Shown piece after piece: positions 1-10,729 of a stretch of DNA of 62,748 nucleotides. The position numbers and the translations under genes are program-made. The notes beneath the pieces were generated by a model. It worked only from the letters and a program-made list of their open reading frames with translations, was not told where the DNA came from and did not search any database. Where the stretch lies: positions 1 to 62,748 of the forward strand of contig MKUQ01000063.1 in assembly GCA_001898645.1 (NCBI GenBank), in the 5' to 3' direction. How positions within the stretch are numbered: position 1 is the stretch's first letter; each line of letters opens with the position of its first letter. Source of the stretch: Burkholderiales bacterium 70-64 (GTDB taxonomy: Bacteria; Pseudomonadota; Gammaproteobacteria; Burkholderiales; Burkholderiaceae_E).

Positions 1-62
1 CTCGTTCACTCTCGACCGCTTCGTCTCGCCTCAGTGTGCCGCGCGGACGGGCGCTGCGTTAA

Positions 63-287
63 TCAGATGATCCTTAGCTGCTTCGGCCTGCAATCGCGCG
101 GCTTCACGGCGGCGGATTCAAACGCATCGGCGATGTAGTCTGCAAGCATCGGCGGCATAGGTTGTCGGTTGCGCAGATATTCGACGGCCAACAACAGTAG
201 TTGCGATGCCGCGTCGGGGTCAGCTTCAACGCGCCGCAGTAGTTCGAAGGCACGCGAATCAAACGAAGCACGCAACTTCGCCATCAC
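63..287 (-). CDS. Small hypothetical protein downstream of integrase (74 aa)
   Basis: This 74-residue soluble ORF is not a family I recognise. It is Ala/Arg/Leu-rich and predicted largely helical, with no membrane segment or cysteine motif. Its start codon overlaps the stop of the integrase by 4 bp (ATGA arrangement), so the two are probably co-transcribed and translationally coupled. Small proteins beside P4-type integrases are sometimes excisionase-like or simple cargo, but no helix-turn-helix is evident here. Lower GC than the chromosomal genes to the right supports membership of the mobile element. Real coding is plausible because of the coupling; the function is unknown. Confidence 0.55.
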   Translation of the reverse strand: MMAKLRASFDSRAFELLRRVEADPDAASQLLLLAVEYLRNRQPMPPMLADYIADAFESAAVKPRDCRPKQLRII

Positions 288-1606
288 GCCGCCCCTTGCT
301 TGAGTTCAACAACGTTGCCTGCGGCGATCTTGGCGCAGTAGTTCGCCCAATCCTGCATCAAGGCGCGACGGCGTTCGACCATATCCGTTCGACGGTAGGC
401 GCGTTCCACTTCGCTGCCTACAGTGTGGGCAAGCGCCATTTCGGCCATGTCGCGGTCATAGCCTATTTCGGCAGTCCAATCGCGGAACGTCGAGCGGAAA
501 CCGTGGACGACCGCGACGCGACCGGAACGAACATCCGTCCAGCCGGTGCCTTCCTTCGCGGTATCGTCTTCGTGCATACGACGCACTACGGCGGTTAGCG
601 CCATGTCCGACAGCGTGCCGGGCTTGCCTTTGCCGCCGCGCGGGGCCGGGAATACGTAGCTGGTGCCCACAATGCGCGGCAGGCTCTTAAGCAGCTTCAC
701 GACGGTATCGGACAGGGTAACGACGTGTTCGCGGTTCGCCTTCATGCGCTCCTTCGGAATCGTCCACGTCTCCGCCTTCAAGTCGATTTCGTCCCAAGTC
801 GCGCCGCGCACTTCGCCTGATCGCGCGGCGGTAAGAATGGCGAATTCCAGCGCACGCGCCGATACGCCTTCACGCTTGCGAAGTTCGGTCATGAAGGCGC
901 CGATGCGTTTGTGCGGCAGCGCCGGATGATGCTGCTTGCCTTCCTGCTTCTGTTCGCCCAACAGCGGTTCAAGGCAACCCTTCCACGCTGCCGGGTTGTC
1001 GCCTTCGAATGCTTCGACGGCCTTCGCGTAGTTGAAGACGGCTTCGATGCGCCCGCGCAACCGGCTTGCCGTTTCGCGCTTAGTGTGCCAAATCGGTTCA
1101 AGTACGGCCTTCACGTCGTACTTGGTTAGTTCGGCGACCTTGCGACCGTCGTTCAAGATGGGGTAGGCGTAGGTTTCGAGCGTCGATTCCCATTGCGCCA
1201 GCGCCTTGGCGTTGCGCAGCTTTTCGCCCTTCTTCTCTATGACCTTTTCGGCGCACTCTTTGAAGGTCTTTGCCTTCGCTGCTTCGATTCGCTCGCGCGC
1301 CTTCGTTGCCCGGCGTTCTTCGATAGGGTCGATGCCGTTCCGAACCTGCTTTCGCAGTCCGCGTGCCTTCTCGCGGGCTTCGGCCAACGACACTTCGGGG
1401 TAGCTGCCTAGTCCTACGTCCCGGCGATGCACTACGGACTTGCCGTCGCTATTCGTCCGGGTTCCGACCGCTACGCGCAAGACCCATGCGCGGGAGGCCC
1501 CGGCGATGCGAAGGTGCAGGCCGTCCGCGCCCCCTACCGCATACCGTCCTTCGGCCTTAAGCCTCGCTACCGCCAGTGCAGATAGTTCTTTGGCCTTCTT
1601 GGGCAC
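284..1606 (-). CDS. int: P4-type tyrosine recombinase / integrase
   Basis: Site-specific recombinase that would integrate and excise the genomic element at a tRNA 3' end. The 440-residue length is typical of the P4/DUF4102 integrase family. The N-terminus (about residues 1-90) matches the arm-type DNA-binding domain. A core-binding SAM-like region spans about 110-215, and the catalytic domain about 225-410. Catalytic residues visible are Arg262 (TAARSGE), His368 and Arg371 (HGFR), His394 (LAHTVGS) and the nucleophile Tyr404 (ERAYRR). The gene is complete, so the enzyme may be active. It reads away from the chromosomal core genes, and its promoter side faces a putative attachment site near 1763-1777. 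Codon use is visibly less GC-rich than in the neighbours to the right. Confidence 0.95.
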   Translation of the reverse strand: MPKKAKELSALAVARLKAEGRYAVGGADGLHLRIAGASRAWVLRVAVGTRTNSDGKSVVHRRDVGLGSYPEVSLAEAREKARGLRKQVRNGIDPIEERRATKARERIEAAKAKTFKECAEKVIEKKGEKLRNAKALAQWESTLETYAYPILNDGRKVAELTKYDVKAVLEPIWHTKRETASRLRGRIEAVFNYAKAVEAFEGDNPAAWKGCLEPLLGEQKQEGKQHHPALPHKRIGAFMTELRKREGVSARALEFAILTAARSGEVRGATWDEIDLKAETWTIPKERMKANREHVVTLSDTVVKLLKSLPRIVGTSYVFPAPRGGKGKPGTLSDMALTAVVRRMHEDDTAKEGTGWTDVRSGRVAVVHGFRSTFRDWTAEIGYDRDMAEMALAHTVGSEVERAYRRTDMVERRRALMQDWANYCAKIAAGNVVELKQGAA

Positions 1607-1878
1607 AGCTGCCTTCCCCTTTGTCCATCATTCTGTCCCACATAGATTACGGGATTTTAGGGGATACAGCAAGATGTTTTTGGACGTTGTATCGTCCTAA
1701 CTTATTGGTATGTAACGGATATTTTGAACTTCTTCGAATGTCACTAGATACCAGCTAGGCGGCCTCCGTCTCCGCCACCCAACTCGTTGAGTTGAAGTCA
1801 AGCCTCTCCTCGTAGAGATTCTCCGCGGCGAGCCCGCCGGGGAATTACCATACGTGCACCTGTTTTGTGGAGGTGCCC
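1607..1878. other. AT-rich element border between integrase and first core gene
   Basis: This 272-base gap has no convincing gene. The part next to int (about 1620-1760) is AT-rich, unlike the rest of the window, and probably carries the int promoter and arm-type sites. At 1763-1777 lies a tRNA-Ser-like 3' end. Just after it, 1780-1794 forms a short hairpin (CAACTC-GTT-GAGTTG), perhaps a remnant of the tRNA's own downstream sequence. GC rises again from about 1790 onward. Confidence 0.6.
1763..1777 (+). repeat. Displaced tRNA-Ser 3' end, putative attachment site
   Basis: The sequence CCTCCGTCTCCGCCA reads as the last T-stem bases, 7-nt acceptor strand, discriminator G and CCA of a class II tRNA-Ser (which begins GGAGACG). 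No T-loop, anticodon arm or 5' acceptor strand precedes it, so it is a fragment rather than a gene. P4-family integrases use such tRNA 3' ends as attB, and this fragment sits 157 bp from the int start. The intact tRNA-Ser should then lie left of the window on the plus strand. The att assignment is inferred from one site only. Confidence 0.6.
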
Positions 1879-2292
1879 ATGGAGGGAAGAAAGAACGTCG
1901 GGTGGGGGTTCCTGTTCCTCGGCCTGTTCATGGCCATCGGCTTCTTCCTCGGCTACATGCACGACCTCGCGCCGGAGAAGGAGCGGTGGATCGCGCAGTA
2001 TGCGAGCGGGACGCACTTCGAGATCCGCCTCGCGCACGTGCATGGCGCGCTCTTCGGCCTGATCAATATCGCGGCCGGACTCGCTCTCCTCGGGCTCCCG
2101 GTTCCTTCGTCCCGGGCGCGCTGGATCTCCTGGCTCGCGCTCGCCGGCCTGCTCATGCCGATCGGCATACTCCTGCATGCGCTCTTCGCCGTGCCGCCGG
2201 TGCTGGTCCTCCTCGGCGGCGCGGCGGTGATCGTCGCGGCGCTGTGGCTGGGCTGGGAGGCGTTGCGGCTGGGCTCGGCCGCGCGTCCGTGA
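1879..2292 (+). CDS. Small four-helix membrane protein
   Basis: A 137-residue integral membrane protein with about four hydrophobic segments (residues 7-25, 50-70, 80-98 and 103-125). A conserved-looking motif, RLAHVHGALFG, sits at the start of the second helix. The layout vaguely resembles small isomerase-type membrane proteins of the HabB/StyC group, which carry a similar His-x-x-Gly helix, but I would not assign that activity. The ATG at 1879 is chosen because GGAGGTG ends a few bases upstream; an in-frame GTG at 1867 lies inside that ribosome-binding site. The gene is convergent with lysC, 14 bp away, and is the first gene right of the element border, so it probably belongs to the core chromosome. 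Confidence 0.7.
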   Translation: MEGRKNVGWGFLFLGLFMAIGFFLGYMHDLAPEKERWIAQYASGTHFEIRLAHVHGALFGLINIAAGLALLGLPVPSSRARWISWLALAGLLMPIGILLHALFAVPPVLVLLGGAAVIVAALWLGWEALRLGSAARP

Positions 2293-2306
2293 GGAAATCG
2301 TCCGCG

Positions 2307-3572
2307 TCAGCCAGCGCCCGCCGCCGGGCGATCCAGCCCGAAGGCCTTGTGCAGGGCGCGCACCGCCAGCTCGAGGTACTTGTCCTCGATGACCACCGAG
2401 ATCTTGATCTCGCTGGTGGAGATCATCTGGATGTTGATCCCCTCCTCGGCCAGGGTGCGGAACATCAGGCTGGCCACGCCGACGTGCGAGCGCATGCCGA
2501 TGCCGACCACCGACACCTTGGCGATCTTCGGGTCGCCGATGATCTCGCGCGCGCCGATGCTCTCGCGGACCCGGGCGTTGAGCACCTCGATGGCGCGCTG
2601 CAGGTCGTTGGTCTGCACGGTGAACGAGAAGTCGGTGGTGCCCTCGATGCTCTGGTTCTGGATGATCATGTCGACGTCGATGTTCGCGTCGGCGATGGCG
2701 CCCAGGATCTGCGAGGCGATGCCCGGACGGTCGGGCACGCGCGTGATGGTGATCTTGGATTCGTCGCGGTTGAACGCGATGCCCGAGATGACGGCCTTCT
2801 CCATTTCCGTGTCTTCCTCGAATGTGATCAGCGTGCCCGACTTCGCCTCGATCTCGACCGGGATGTCGGGCGGCGTGAGGCTGGAGAGCACGCGCGTCTT
2901 GACCCGGTACTTGCCGGCGAACTCGACGGCACGGATCTGCAGCACCTTCGAGCCGAGGCTGGCCATCTCGAGCATTTCCTCGAAGGTGACGCGATCGAGG
3001 CGGCGCGCCTCGGGAACGATGCGCGGATCGGTGGTGTAGACGCCGTCGACGTCGGTGTAGATGAGGCACTCCTCGGCATCCAGCGCCGCGGCGATCGCCA
3101 CCGCGGAGGTGTCGGAGCCGCCGCGGCCGAGGGTGGTGATGTTGCCGAGCTCGTCCACGCCCTGGAAGCCGGCGATGACGACCACGCGCCCGGCGTCGAG
3201 GTCGGCGCGCACGCGCGCGTCGTCGATGGTGACGATGCGCGCCTTGGTGTACGCGCTGTCGGTGCGCACCGGCACCTGCCAGCCGCTGTAGCTGACCGCG
3301 TCGACGCCGATCGACTTGAGCGCCATGGCGAGCAGGCCGACCGAGACCTGCTCGCCGGTGGCGCAGATCATGTCGAGCTCGCGCGGGTCGGGCTGCGGCT
3401 GGATCTCGCGCGCCAGCGCGATCAGGCGATTGGTTTCGCCCGCCATCGCCGACGGCACGACGACCATGCGATGGCCGGCGGCGCGCCAGGTGGCGACGCG
3501 GCGCGCGACGTTGCGGATGCGCTCGACCGAGCCCATCGAGGTGCCGCCGTACTTGTGAACGATGAGTGCCAT
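2307..3572 (-). CDS. lysC: Aspartate kinase
   Basis: Phosphorylates L-aspartate with ATP in the first step of lysine, threonine, methionine and diaminopimelate synthesis; cytosolic. At 421 residues it matches the single-function, feedback-inhibited class. The kinase domain starts with VHKYGGTS, and regulatory ACT domains follow (for example VPDRPGIASQI around residue 275 and a second toward the C-terminus). The family usually has an internal start giving a beta subunit in some taxa; I cannot tell whether that occurs here. It follows tilS and accA on the same strand, an order common in betaproteobacteria, after a 112-bp gap. It pairs functionally with dapA at 35.9-36.8 kb. Confidence 0.96.
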   Translation of the reverse strand: MALIVHKYGGTSMGSVERIRNVARRVATWRAAGHRMVVVPSAMAGETNRLIALAREIQPQPDPRELDMICATGEQVSVGLLAMALKSIGVDAVSYSGWQVPVRTDSAYTKARIVTIDDARVRADLDAGRVVVIAGFQGVDELGNITTLGRGGSDTSAVAIAAALDAEECLIYTDVDGVYTTDPRIVPEARRLDRVTFEEMLEMASLGSKVLQIRAVEFAGKYRVKTRVLSSLTPPDIPVEIEAKSGTLITFEEDTEMEKAVISGIAFNRDESKITITRVPDRPGIASQILGAIADANIDVDMIIQNQSIEGTTDFSFTVQTNDLQRAIEVLNARVRESIGAREIIGDPKIAKVSVVGIGMRSHVGVASLMFRTLAEEGINIQMISTSEIKISVVIEDKYLELAVRALHKAFGLDRPAAGAG

Positions 3573-5092
3573 GGTTGCGCGGGGAATGGCGCACCGGAGC
3601 CTGCCGGCGCGGAAAACCGGAAATTATACGGCAGCGTCCTGCGACGCCGGAGGCCATCGCCCGGGGCGATGGCCCCTCGCGCTCTCACTCGCCGAAGGCG
3701 GCGCGCGGGTCGCCGGGATCGTCCGGCTGCCAGCGCAGGCGCACCGCACCGGCCGCCGCCGGCTCGTGCGCGCAATCCATGCCGAGGCCGGCCACGTAGA
3801 GCAGGCGCTCGCCGGCGAACACCGCCGGCATGCCCGCGCGCAGCCACGGCGGCACGCCGCGCTCCTGGAACAGGTTCTTGAGCGAGCGGCTGGGGGCGCC
3901 GGCGCGCAGGCGCAGCCGGGCGCCCGCCGGGGCGGCCTTCACCTGCAGCGGGACGGCGGCCAGCCGGTCGGCATCGAGGCCGCAGCCGTCCGCGTCGCGG
4001 GAGAGGTGCAGCCGCGCGCGCCAGCCGGGCAGCTCGATGACCTCGGCGCCGGACCAGCGCAGCATGAGCGGCGGCCCCGGCTCGCGGCGCCAGTCGCGCG
4101 CCTGGACCGCCTCGACGGCGATGAGGTTGCGGTAGCGGCGAAAGCGCCAGGCGCCTGCGGTCACCGCCGCAGCGGCCGAGCCGCCGTCCAGCATCTGCGC
4201 CATCCATTGCGCGAGCCTCGGCTGCGGCGGCATGGCGATGCCGAGCGCGCGAAACCATGCCCGCACGGCCTGGCTGCGGCGCGCCGGCGGCAGCGCGGCG
4301 AGGACGCGCCGGTCGATCGAGCGCGCATCCGGCGCCAGGCCGGCCGCGCGCAGGTCGGCCTCGCCGAGCTCGCGCAGCGCATCGCCGGCTTCGCGCAGCA
4401 GCCGCGCCGAGCGCAGCACGCTCTCGCGCAGGCCCGGCGCAGCGGCGCAGAACGCCGGCAGGACGCGGTGGCGCAGCGCACTGCGCAGCAGCGTCTCGTC
4501 GGCGTTCATCGGATCCTCGACCCAGCGCAGCCCGCGCGCCTGCGCCCACGCCTGCAGCCGCTCGCCCGGCACCTCGAGCAGGGGGCGCAGCAGCCAGCCG
4601 CCCGGGCGCCGCTCGGCCGGCGCCATGCCGCCAAGGGCCTGCGGGCCGCCGCCGCGCGCGAGGCGCATGAGCACGGTCTCGAGCTGGTCGTCGGCGTGGT
4701 GCGCCGTGACGAGGGCCGCCGCGCCGCTCGCAGCCACGGCGCGCCACAGGGCCGCATAGCGCGCCTCGCGCGCCCAGGCCTCGAGGTTCTCGCCGGGAGC
4801 CGGCCGGGTTTCGAGCCGGGTGCAGCCGAACGCCACGCCGAGCCGCGCCGCTTCGCCTTCGCAGAAGGCCGGCCAGCGCTCGGCCGCAGGCTGCAGGCCG
4901 TGATGGACGTGCCAGGCGACGATGCTCGAGGCGCCGCGCGCCAGCGTCAGCGCATCGAGCAGGACCATGGAGTCGCGCCCGCCGCTGAAGGCCACGACGA
5001 TGCGCGCGCCCGCCGGCACCGCGCACAGCGCGCGATCGAGGATGCCGGGCAGCGCGGGAAGCGGCTCTTCGCGCGCGCGGCCGGGGGGCGGC

Positions 5093-6061
<969 letters not shown>

Positions 6062-6130
6062 CGATGTTTCACCCGCCGCCCGTCGGAGCGCAGCAGATTA
6101 GAGACCAGAAAGAAACGCCTGTCCAGCCGC

Positions 6131-7576
6131 TCAGGCGCGGCGCCAGACGGTGCCCGCCGAGGTGTCCTCGAGCACGATGCCCTGCTCGCCCAGCTCGGCG
6201 CGGATGCGGTCGGCGCGGGCGAAGTCGCGCTCCTTCTTCGCCGCGGCGCGCTGTGCGATCAGGGCGTCGATGGCCGCATCGTCGAGCGCGCGCGCCGCAT
6301 CGGCCGCCTCGCTGCCGTGCAGGCCGCTGTGCTTGACCGCCGCCGGCGCCGCCCCGAGCAACCCCAGCAGGCCGGCCAGCGCGCGCAGCAGCGCCTCGTG
6401 CGCACGCGCCGCTGCCGGCGCCTGGGCGCGCGCGCGGTGCGCCTCGCCGGCCAGGTCGAACAGCACCGCCAGCGCCACCGGGGTGTTGATGTCGTCGTCC
6501 ATCGCGTCGCGAAAGCGCGCCGCGTAGGGGTCGGACCAGTCGATCGGCGCCGCCCCGGCACCGGCCCGCTCGGTACCGGCCGGCCCGGCATCGTCGGACA
6601 GCGCGCCGTACAGGCGCAGCAGCGCCTGGCGCGCGTCTTCGAGATGCGCGTCGGAGTAGTTGAGCGGGCTGCGATAGTGCGCGCGCAGGATGAACAGGCG
6701 CACCACCTCGGCGTCGAACTTCCTGAGCACCTCGCGGATGGTGAAGAAGTTGCCGAGCGACTTCGACATCTTCTCGTCGTCCACGCGCACGAAGCCGTTG
6801 TGCATCCAGTAGCGCACGAACTGGCACTTCAGCGCGCCCTCGCTCTGCGCGATCTCGTTCTCGTGGTGCGGGAACTGCAGGTCGGCGCCGCCGCCGTGGA
6901 TGTCGATGGTCTTGCCGAGCAGGCTGGTGGACATCGCCGAGCACTCGATGTGCCAGCCGGGCCGCCCAAAGCCGTAGGGCGACTCCCACTTCGCCTCCTC
7001 GGGCTCGTCGGCCTTGGCGGCCTTCCACAGCACGAAGTCGAGCGGGTCTTCCTTGGCGCCGTCCACGGCCACGCGCTCGCCGGCGCGCAGGTCGTCGAGC
7101 GACTTGCCCGAGAGGCGGCCGTAAGCGGGAAAGCGCCGCACGGCGTAGTTGACGTCGCCGTCGGCGGCGCGATAAGCGAGGCCATTCTTCTCCAGCAGGT
7201 CGATGAGGCCCAGCATCTGCGGCACGAACTGCGTGGCGCGCGGCTCGTGATCGGGCCGCTCGACGCCGAGGGCATCGGCGTCCTCGTGCATGGCGGCGGT
7301 GAAGCGCGCGGTGAGCTGCGCGATGGTCTCGCCGTTGTCGACCGCGCGCCGGATGATCTTGTCGTCGATGTCGGTGACGTTGCGCACGTAGGTAAGCCGG
7401 TAGCCCGAGGCGCGCAGCCAGCGCTGCACCGCATCGAAGACCACCAGCACGCGCGCATGGCCGACGTGGCAGTAGTCGTAGACCGTCATGCCGCACACGT
7501 ACATGCGCACCTTGCCGGCCTCGAGCGGAACGAAATCTTCCTTTCTGCGCGTCAGCGAGTTGTACAGTCGGAGCAT
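6131..7576 (-). CDS. cysS: Cysteinyl-tRNA synthetase
   Basis: Class I aminoacyl-tRNA synthetase charging tRNA-Cys. The HIGH-type motif reads HVGHARV near residue 37, the KMSKS loop is intact (about residue 270), and the zinc-site residues are visible as CGMTVYDYC at the N-terminus and in HIECSAM and FPHHENE. The protein is 481 residues, a little longer than E. coli CysS (461), owing to an Ala-rich stretch in the C-terminal anticodon-binding region. It is transcribed toward accA and divergently from the TPR-protein gene, with 78 bp between the starts that must hold both promoters. Confidence 0.97.
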   Translation of the reverse strand: MLRLYNSLTRRKEDFVPLEAGKVRMYVCGMTVYDYCHVGHARVLVVFDAVQRWLRASGYRLTYVRNVTDIDDKIIRRAVDNGETIAQLTARFTAAMHEDADALGVERPDHEPRATQFVPQMLGLIDLLEKNGLAYRAADGDVNYAVRRFPAYGRLSGKSLDDLRAGERVAVDGAKEDPLDFVLWKAAKADEPEEAKWESPYGFGRPGWHIECSAMSTSLLGKTIDIHGGGADLQFPHHENEIAQSEGALKCQFVRYWMHNGFVRVDDEKMSKSLGNFFTIREVLRKFDAEVVRLFILRAHYRSPLNYSDAHLEDARQALLRLYGALSDDAGPAGTERAGAGAAPIDWSDPYAARFRDAMDDDINTPVALAVLFDLAGEAHRARAQAPAAARAHEALLRALAGLLGLLGAAPAAVKHSGLHGSEAADAARALDDAAIDALIAQRAAAKKERDFARADRIRAELGEQGIVLEDTSAGTVWRRA

Positions 7577-7654
7577 GGAGGGTGGGGAGGCAAGACCGGC
7601 CGCGGTGTCGAAGGACGATCGGGTCCGCCGCGGCGCGATTGCTAGAATGCGCGG

Positions 7655-8368
7655 ATGCGATCGAGTATATCAGCAGCCCGCAAGCCGCGAGGAGCCTGCC
7701 TCACCGCGCTGCTGCTGGTGCAGGCGGCGATCTTCGCAGCCTGGAGCGGGCCGGCCGCGGCGCAGGCGGCGCCCGGCGCGCGGGTACCCCCCGCCTCGCG
7801 CGCGCCGTTCGATGCCCCGGTCGAGCCCGGCATGCCGGATGTACGCGCCGCGGCCAAGGCGCTCGAGCAGGCGCGCAAGCTGTTCGCCGAAGGCAAGAGC
7901 GACGAAGCGCTGGCGGCCATCGACAGCGGGCTGAAGGCGGCGCCCGACGACGCGCAGCTGCGCTTCCAGCGCGGCGTGATCGAGGCCGACAGCGGCCGCA
8001 CCGATGCGGCGATCGACACCTTCACCGCGCTCACCCAGGATTTCCCCGAGCTGCCCGAGCCGCACAACAACCTGGCCACTCTGTACGCGGCGCGCGGCGA
8101 CATCGACCGGGCGCGCAGCGCGCTCGAGGACGCCATCCGGGCGCTGCCCTCGTACGCGCTGGCGCACGAGAACCTTGGCGACATCTACCTGCGCCTGGCC
8201 GAGCGCGCCTACCAGCGCGCCTTCGCCGCCGACCCCGCGAGCCGCTCCGCCCGCGACAAGCTGGCGCTGGTGCGCGAGCTGGCCGCCAAGGTGTCGCCCG
8301 ACGGCGATCGGCCGTCCGGCACCCGACCCGCCCGCGCGCGCCCGGCCGCGCCGGCCGGCACCCGCTAG
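7655..8368 (+). CDS. Secreted TPR-repeat protein
   Basis: This 237-residue exported protein has an Arg-containing N-region, a hydrophobic core (about residues 14-31) and an AAAQA-type signal peptidase I site. The mature part contains at least three tetratricopeptide repeats between about residues 60 and 190 (for example around [14 protein letters not shown] and [13 protein letters not shown]), predicting a periplasmic protein-protein interaction scaffold. The C-terminal 25 residues are Pro/Ala/Arg-rich. It precedes a cyclophilin and lpxH on the same strand, a common betaproteobacterial order, suggesting a link with envelope-protein folding, but its partner is unknown. Confidence 0.88.
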   Translation: MRSSISAARKPRGACLTALLLVQAAIFAAWSGPAAAQAAPGARVPPASRAPFDAPVEPGMPDVRAAAKALEQARKLFAEGKSDEALAAIDSGLKAAPDDAQLRFQRGVIEADSGRTDAAIDTFTALTQDFPELPEPHNNLATLYAARGDIDRARSALEDAIRALPSYALAHENLGDIYLRLAERAYQRAFAADPASRSARDKLALVRELAAKVSPDGDRPSGTRPARARPAAPAGTR

Positions 8369-8423
8369 CCGGGGCCTGCACGCTGCGACCGGGCCCTGAT
8401 ACCCCCCTTCACTGGAGCCTCCC

Positions 8424-9038
8424 ATGCCTGGAAAACTGCCGCTCATCGGCAAATTGCCGCTCGTCAGCGCCCTCGTGGCCGCCCTGTCCATCGTCGCCGA
8501 CGGCGCCGCCGCCGCGCCCAACCCGCAGGTGCTGGTCAAGACGTCGATGGGCGAGTTCGTCATCGAGCTGTACCCCGACAAGGCGCCGGTCACGGTGGCC
8601 AACTTCCTGCAGTACACCCGCGACGGCTTCTACGACGGCACGATCTTCCATCGGGTGATCGGCAACTTCATGATCCAGGGCGGCGGCTTCGGCACCGACT
8701 TCTACAAGGGCGCGCTGCGCCCGAAGGCCACGCGCGCGCCGATCGCGCTGGAAGCCAGGAATGGCCTGAAGAACGACACCGGCTGGGTGGCGATGGCGCG
8801 CACCGGCGATCCCAACTCGGCCACCTCGCAGTTCTTCGTCAACGTGGTCGACAACGCCGGCCTGAACCATCCGCAGCCCGACGGCCACGGCTATGCCGTG
8901 TTCGGCAAGGTGGTGCGCGGCATGGAGGTGGTCGATGCGATCCGCAAGGTGCCCACCACCTCGGTGGGCCCGTACCGCGATGTGCCGGTCGAGGCGGTGA
9001 CCATCGACTCGGTGAGCGTGCTCGCCGGCACGCGCTGA
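8424..9038 (+). CDS. ppiA: Periplasmic peptidyl-prolyl cis-trans isomerase, cyclophilin type
   Basis: Catalyses proline cis-trans isomerisation of envelope proteins. A signal peptide (residues 1-33, ending GAAAAP) is followed by a complete cyclophilin domain with the core blocks FHRVIGNFMIQGG, GWVAMART and SQFFVNV. The 204-residue length fits secreted PpiA. The N-terminal region contains a tandem GKLPLI/GKLPLV duplication, probably just codon-level slippage. Many betaproteobacteria carry a second cytosolic ppiB between ppiA and lpxH; here only one cyclophilin is present before lpxH. Confidence 0.92.
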   Translation: MPGKLPLIGKLPLVSALVAALSIVADGAAAAPNPQVLVKTSMGEFVIELYPDKAPVTVANFLQYTRDGFYDGTIFHRVIGNFMIQGGGFGTDFYKGALRPKATRAPIALEARNGLKNDTGWVAMARTGDPNSATSQFFVNVVDNAGLNHPQPDGHGYAVFGKVVRGMEVVDAIRKVPTTSVGPYRDVPVEAVTIDSVSVLAGTR

Positions 9039-9086
9039 AGGCGGCGCGCCGCCGGCGGGCGTGCACCGGATCCACCGCGTGACGGC

Positions 9087-9920
9087 GTGACGCAGCGCGA
9101 CGCCATGATCGAGATCGGGCGATCGGCGCGCGATTGCGCGCTGTTCTGCTCCGACATGCACCTGGGCGACCACGATCCGGCCACCGCCGCGCTGTTCCTC
9201 GAGCGGCTCGCCGTGCACGCACGCGAGGCCACCCACCTGTTCCTGCTCGGCGACCTGTTCGAGGCCTGGGTGGGCGACGACCAGCCCGATGAAGCCGCCG
9301 CCGCCCTCGTCGAGCGGCTCGCCCGGCTGTCGGCCGCCGGCACCCGGGTGCTGGTGATGCGCGGCAACCGCGACTTCCTGCTCGACGTGCCCTTCCCGCC
9401 CGACGCCGCCCGGCGCCCCGACGCCTCGTTCGGCGCGCGCACCGGCGCGACCCTGCTGGAGGACCCGTGCACGCTGCGGATGTTCGGCGCAGCGGTGCTG
9501 CTCGCCCATGGCGACGCGCTGTGCACCGACGACCAGCCCTACCAGCGCGCGCGCGCCGAGGTGCGCAGCGCACGCTGGCAGGCCGGCTTCCTGCGCCGCC
9601 CGCTCGCCGAGCGGCTGCGCATCGCGCACGAGCTGCGCGCCGAGAGCCGGCGCAGCCAGGCGGCCCGCACCATGATGGGCGATGCCGACCCGGGCGACGT
9701 GAATCCGCACGCCGTCGATGCCGCGCTGCGTGCGGCGGGCGCGCACACGATGATCCACGGCCACACCCATCGGCCGGCATGCCATCGCTGGCAGCTCGAC
9801 GGCGCGCCGGCCTGCCGCTGGGTGCTGCCCGACTGGCACGCCGGCGACCCGTGCCGCGGCGGCTTCCTGCGCGTGGACGCCGCCGGCTGGTCGCGGATCG
9901 GGTCCTGGGAGTCTGCCTAG
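9087..9920 (+). CDS. lpxH: UDP-2,3-diacylglucosamine diphosphatase
   Basis: Hydrolyses UDP-2,3-diacylglucosamine to lipid X and UMP in lipid A synthesis, at the inner face of the cytoplasmic membrane. The calcineurin-like metallophosphoesterase motifs are all present: DMHLGD, GDLFEAW, GNRDF, a His in LLAHGDALC, and HGHTHRP. At 277 residues it is about 35 longer than E. coli LpxH, mostly from a short insertion around residues 110-120 and the C-terminus. The start is uncertain between GTG at 9087 and ATG at 9105; both keep the metal site. It shows that the organism makes conventional lipid A, consistent with kdsA at 50.2 kb. Confidence 0.95.
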   Translation: MTQRDAMIEIGRSARDCALFCSDMHLGDHDPATAALFLERLAVHAREATHLFLLGDLFEAWVGDDQPDEAAAALVERLARLSAAGTRVLVMRGNRDFLLDVPFPPDAARRPDASFGARTGATLLEDPCTLRMFGAAVLLAHGDALCTDDQPYQRARAEVRSARWQAGFLRRPLAERLRIAHELRAESRRSQAARTMMGDADPGDVNPHAVDAALRAAGAHTMIHGHTHRPACHRWQLDGAPACRWVLPDWHAGDPCRGGFLRVDAAGWSRIGSWESA

Positions 9921-9942
9921 TACCCCGGCCGCACCCGCGGGC

Positions 9943-10686
9943 CTACTCGACCATGCGGTTGAGGGCGCGCGCATCGAGCGGCTCGCACGCCTCGGGCACC
10001 TCGGTGCCCATCCGGGCCAGCGCCGCATGCAGCCGCTCGATGTTGCGGTCCTGCTCGGCCACATGCTCGATGAGGCGGTGCAGCGCGATCGACAGCGGAT
10101 CGTCGCCGCCCTGGGTCACGGCATAGGCCGAGAACCCCATCTTCACCGCCTGCGCCTCGCGGCGCTTGTCGGCGTCCTCGACGATCATGCGCGCCGGGAT
10201 GCCGATCGCGGTGGCATCGGCCGGCACCGCCTTGACCACCACCGAGTTCGAGCCGATGCGCGCCCGCTCGCCCACCGTGAACGGGCCCAGCACCTTGGCG
10301 CCGGCGCCCACCACCACGCCGCGCTCCAGCGTCGGGTGGCGCTTGCCGCGCTCGAGCGTGGTGCCGCCCAGCGTGACGCCCTGGTAGATGGTGCAGTCGT
10401 CGCCGACCTCCGCGGTCTCGCCGATGACCACACCCATGCCATGGTCGATGAACACCCGCCGCCCGATGGTCGCGCCGGGGTGGATCTCGATGCCGGTGAA
10501 CAGGCGCCCGAGGTTGGAGATCATGCGCGCCAGCGTGAGCAGACCGGCGCCCCACAGCGCGTGCGAGATCCGGTGCACGATGAGCGCATGGATCCCCGGA
10601 TAGCACAGCAGCACCTCGAGCGCGGAGCGCGCGGCGGGATCCTTGCCGAGCACCGTCGCGATGTCTTCGCGCACGCGTTCGAACAT
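9943..10686 (-). CDS. cysE: Serine O-acetyltransferase
   Basis: Transfers acetyl from acetyl-CoA to serine, supplying O-acetylserine for cysteine synthesis. The N-terminal helical domain begins [12 protein letters not shown], and a left-handed beta-helix of hexapeptide repeats follows (about residues 110-200), including [15 protein letters not shown]. The ATG at 10686 (247 residues) is preferred over an upstream in-frame ATG at 10770 because GGAGATGG sits directly before it and family members begin here. It lies 43 bp downstream of trmJ on the same strand. Feedback inhibition by cysteine is typical of the family and resides in the C-terminal tail, which seems intact. Confidence 0.94.
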   Translation of the reverse strand: MFERVREDIATVLGKDPAARSALEVLLCYPGIHALIVHRISHALWGAGLLTLARMISNLGRLFTGIEIHPGATIGRRVFIDHGMGVVIGETAEVGDDCTIYQGVTLGGTTLERGKRHPTLERGVVVGAGAKVLGPFTVGERARIGSNSVVVKAVPADATAIGIPARMIVEDADKRREAQAVKMGFSAYAVTQGGDDPLSIALHRLIEHVAEQDRNIERLHAALARMGTEVPEACEPLDARALNRMVE

Positions 10687-10729
10687 CTGGCCATCTCCGA
10701 AAATGGACTGAACAATCCAGTTTAATTCC

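Noticed and set aside
1733-1777. Possible complete tRNA gene ending at CCGCCA
   Set aside because: A TTCGAAT resembling a T-loop occurs at about 1734, but it is too far from the acceptor end and no paired T-stem, anticodon arm or 5' acceptor strand exists; only the 3' end fragment is tRNA-like.
1854-3881. Very long open frames antisense to lysC, tilS, cysS, mutS and others
   Set aside because: These are GC-rich shadow frames opposite clear enzymes; their translations are Arg/Ala/His-rich with no domains and no ribosome-binding sites.
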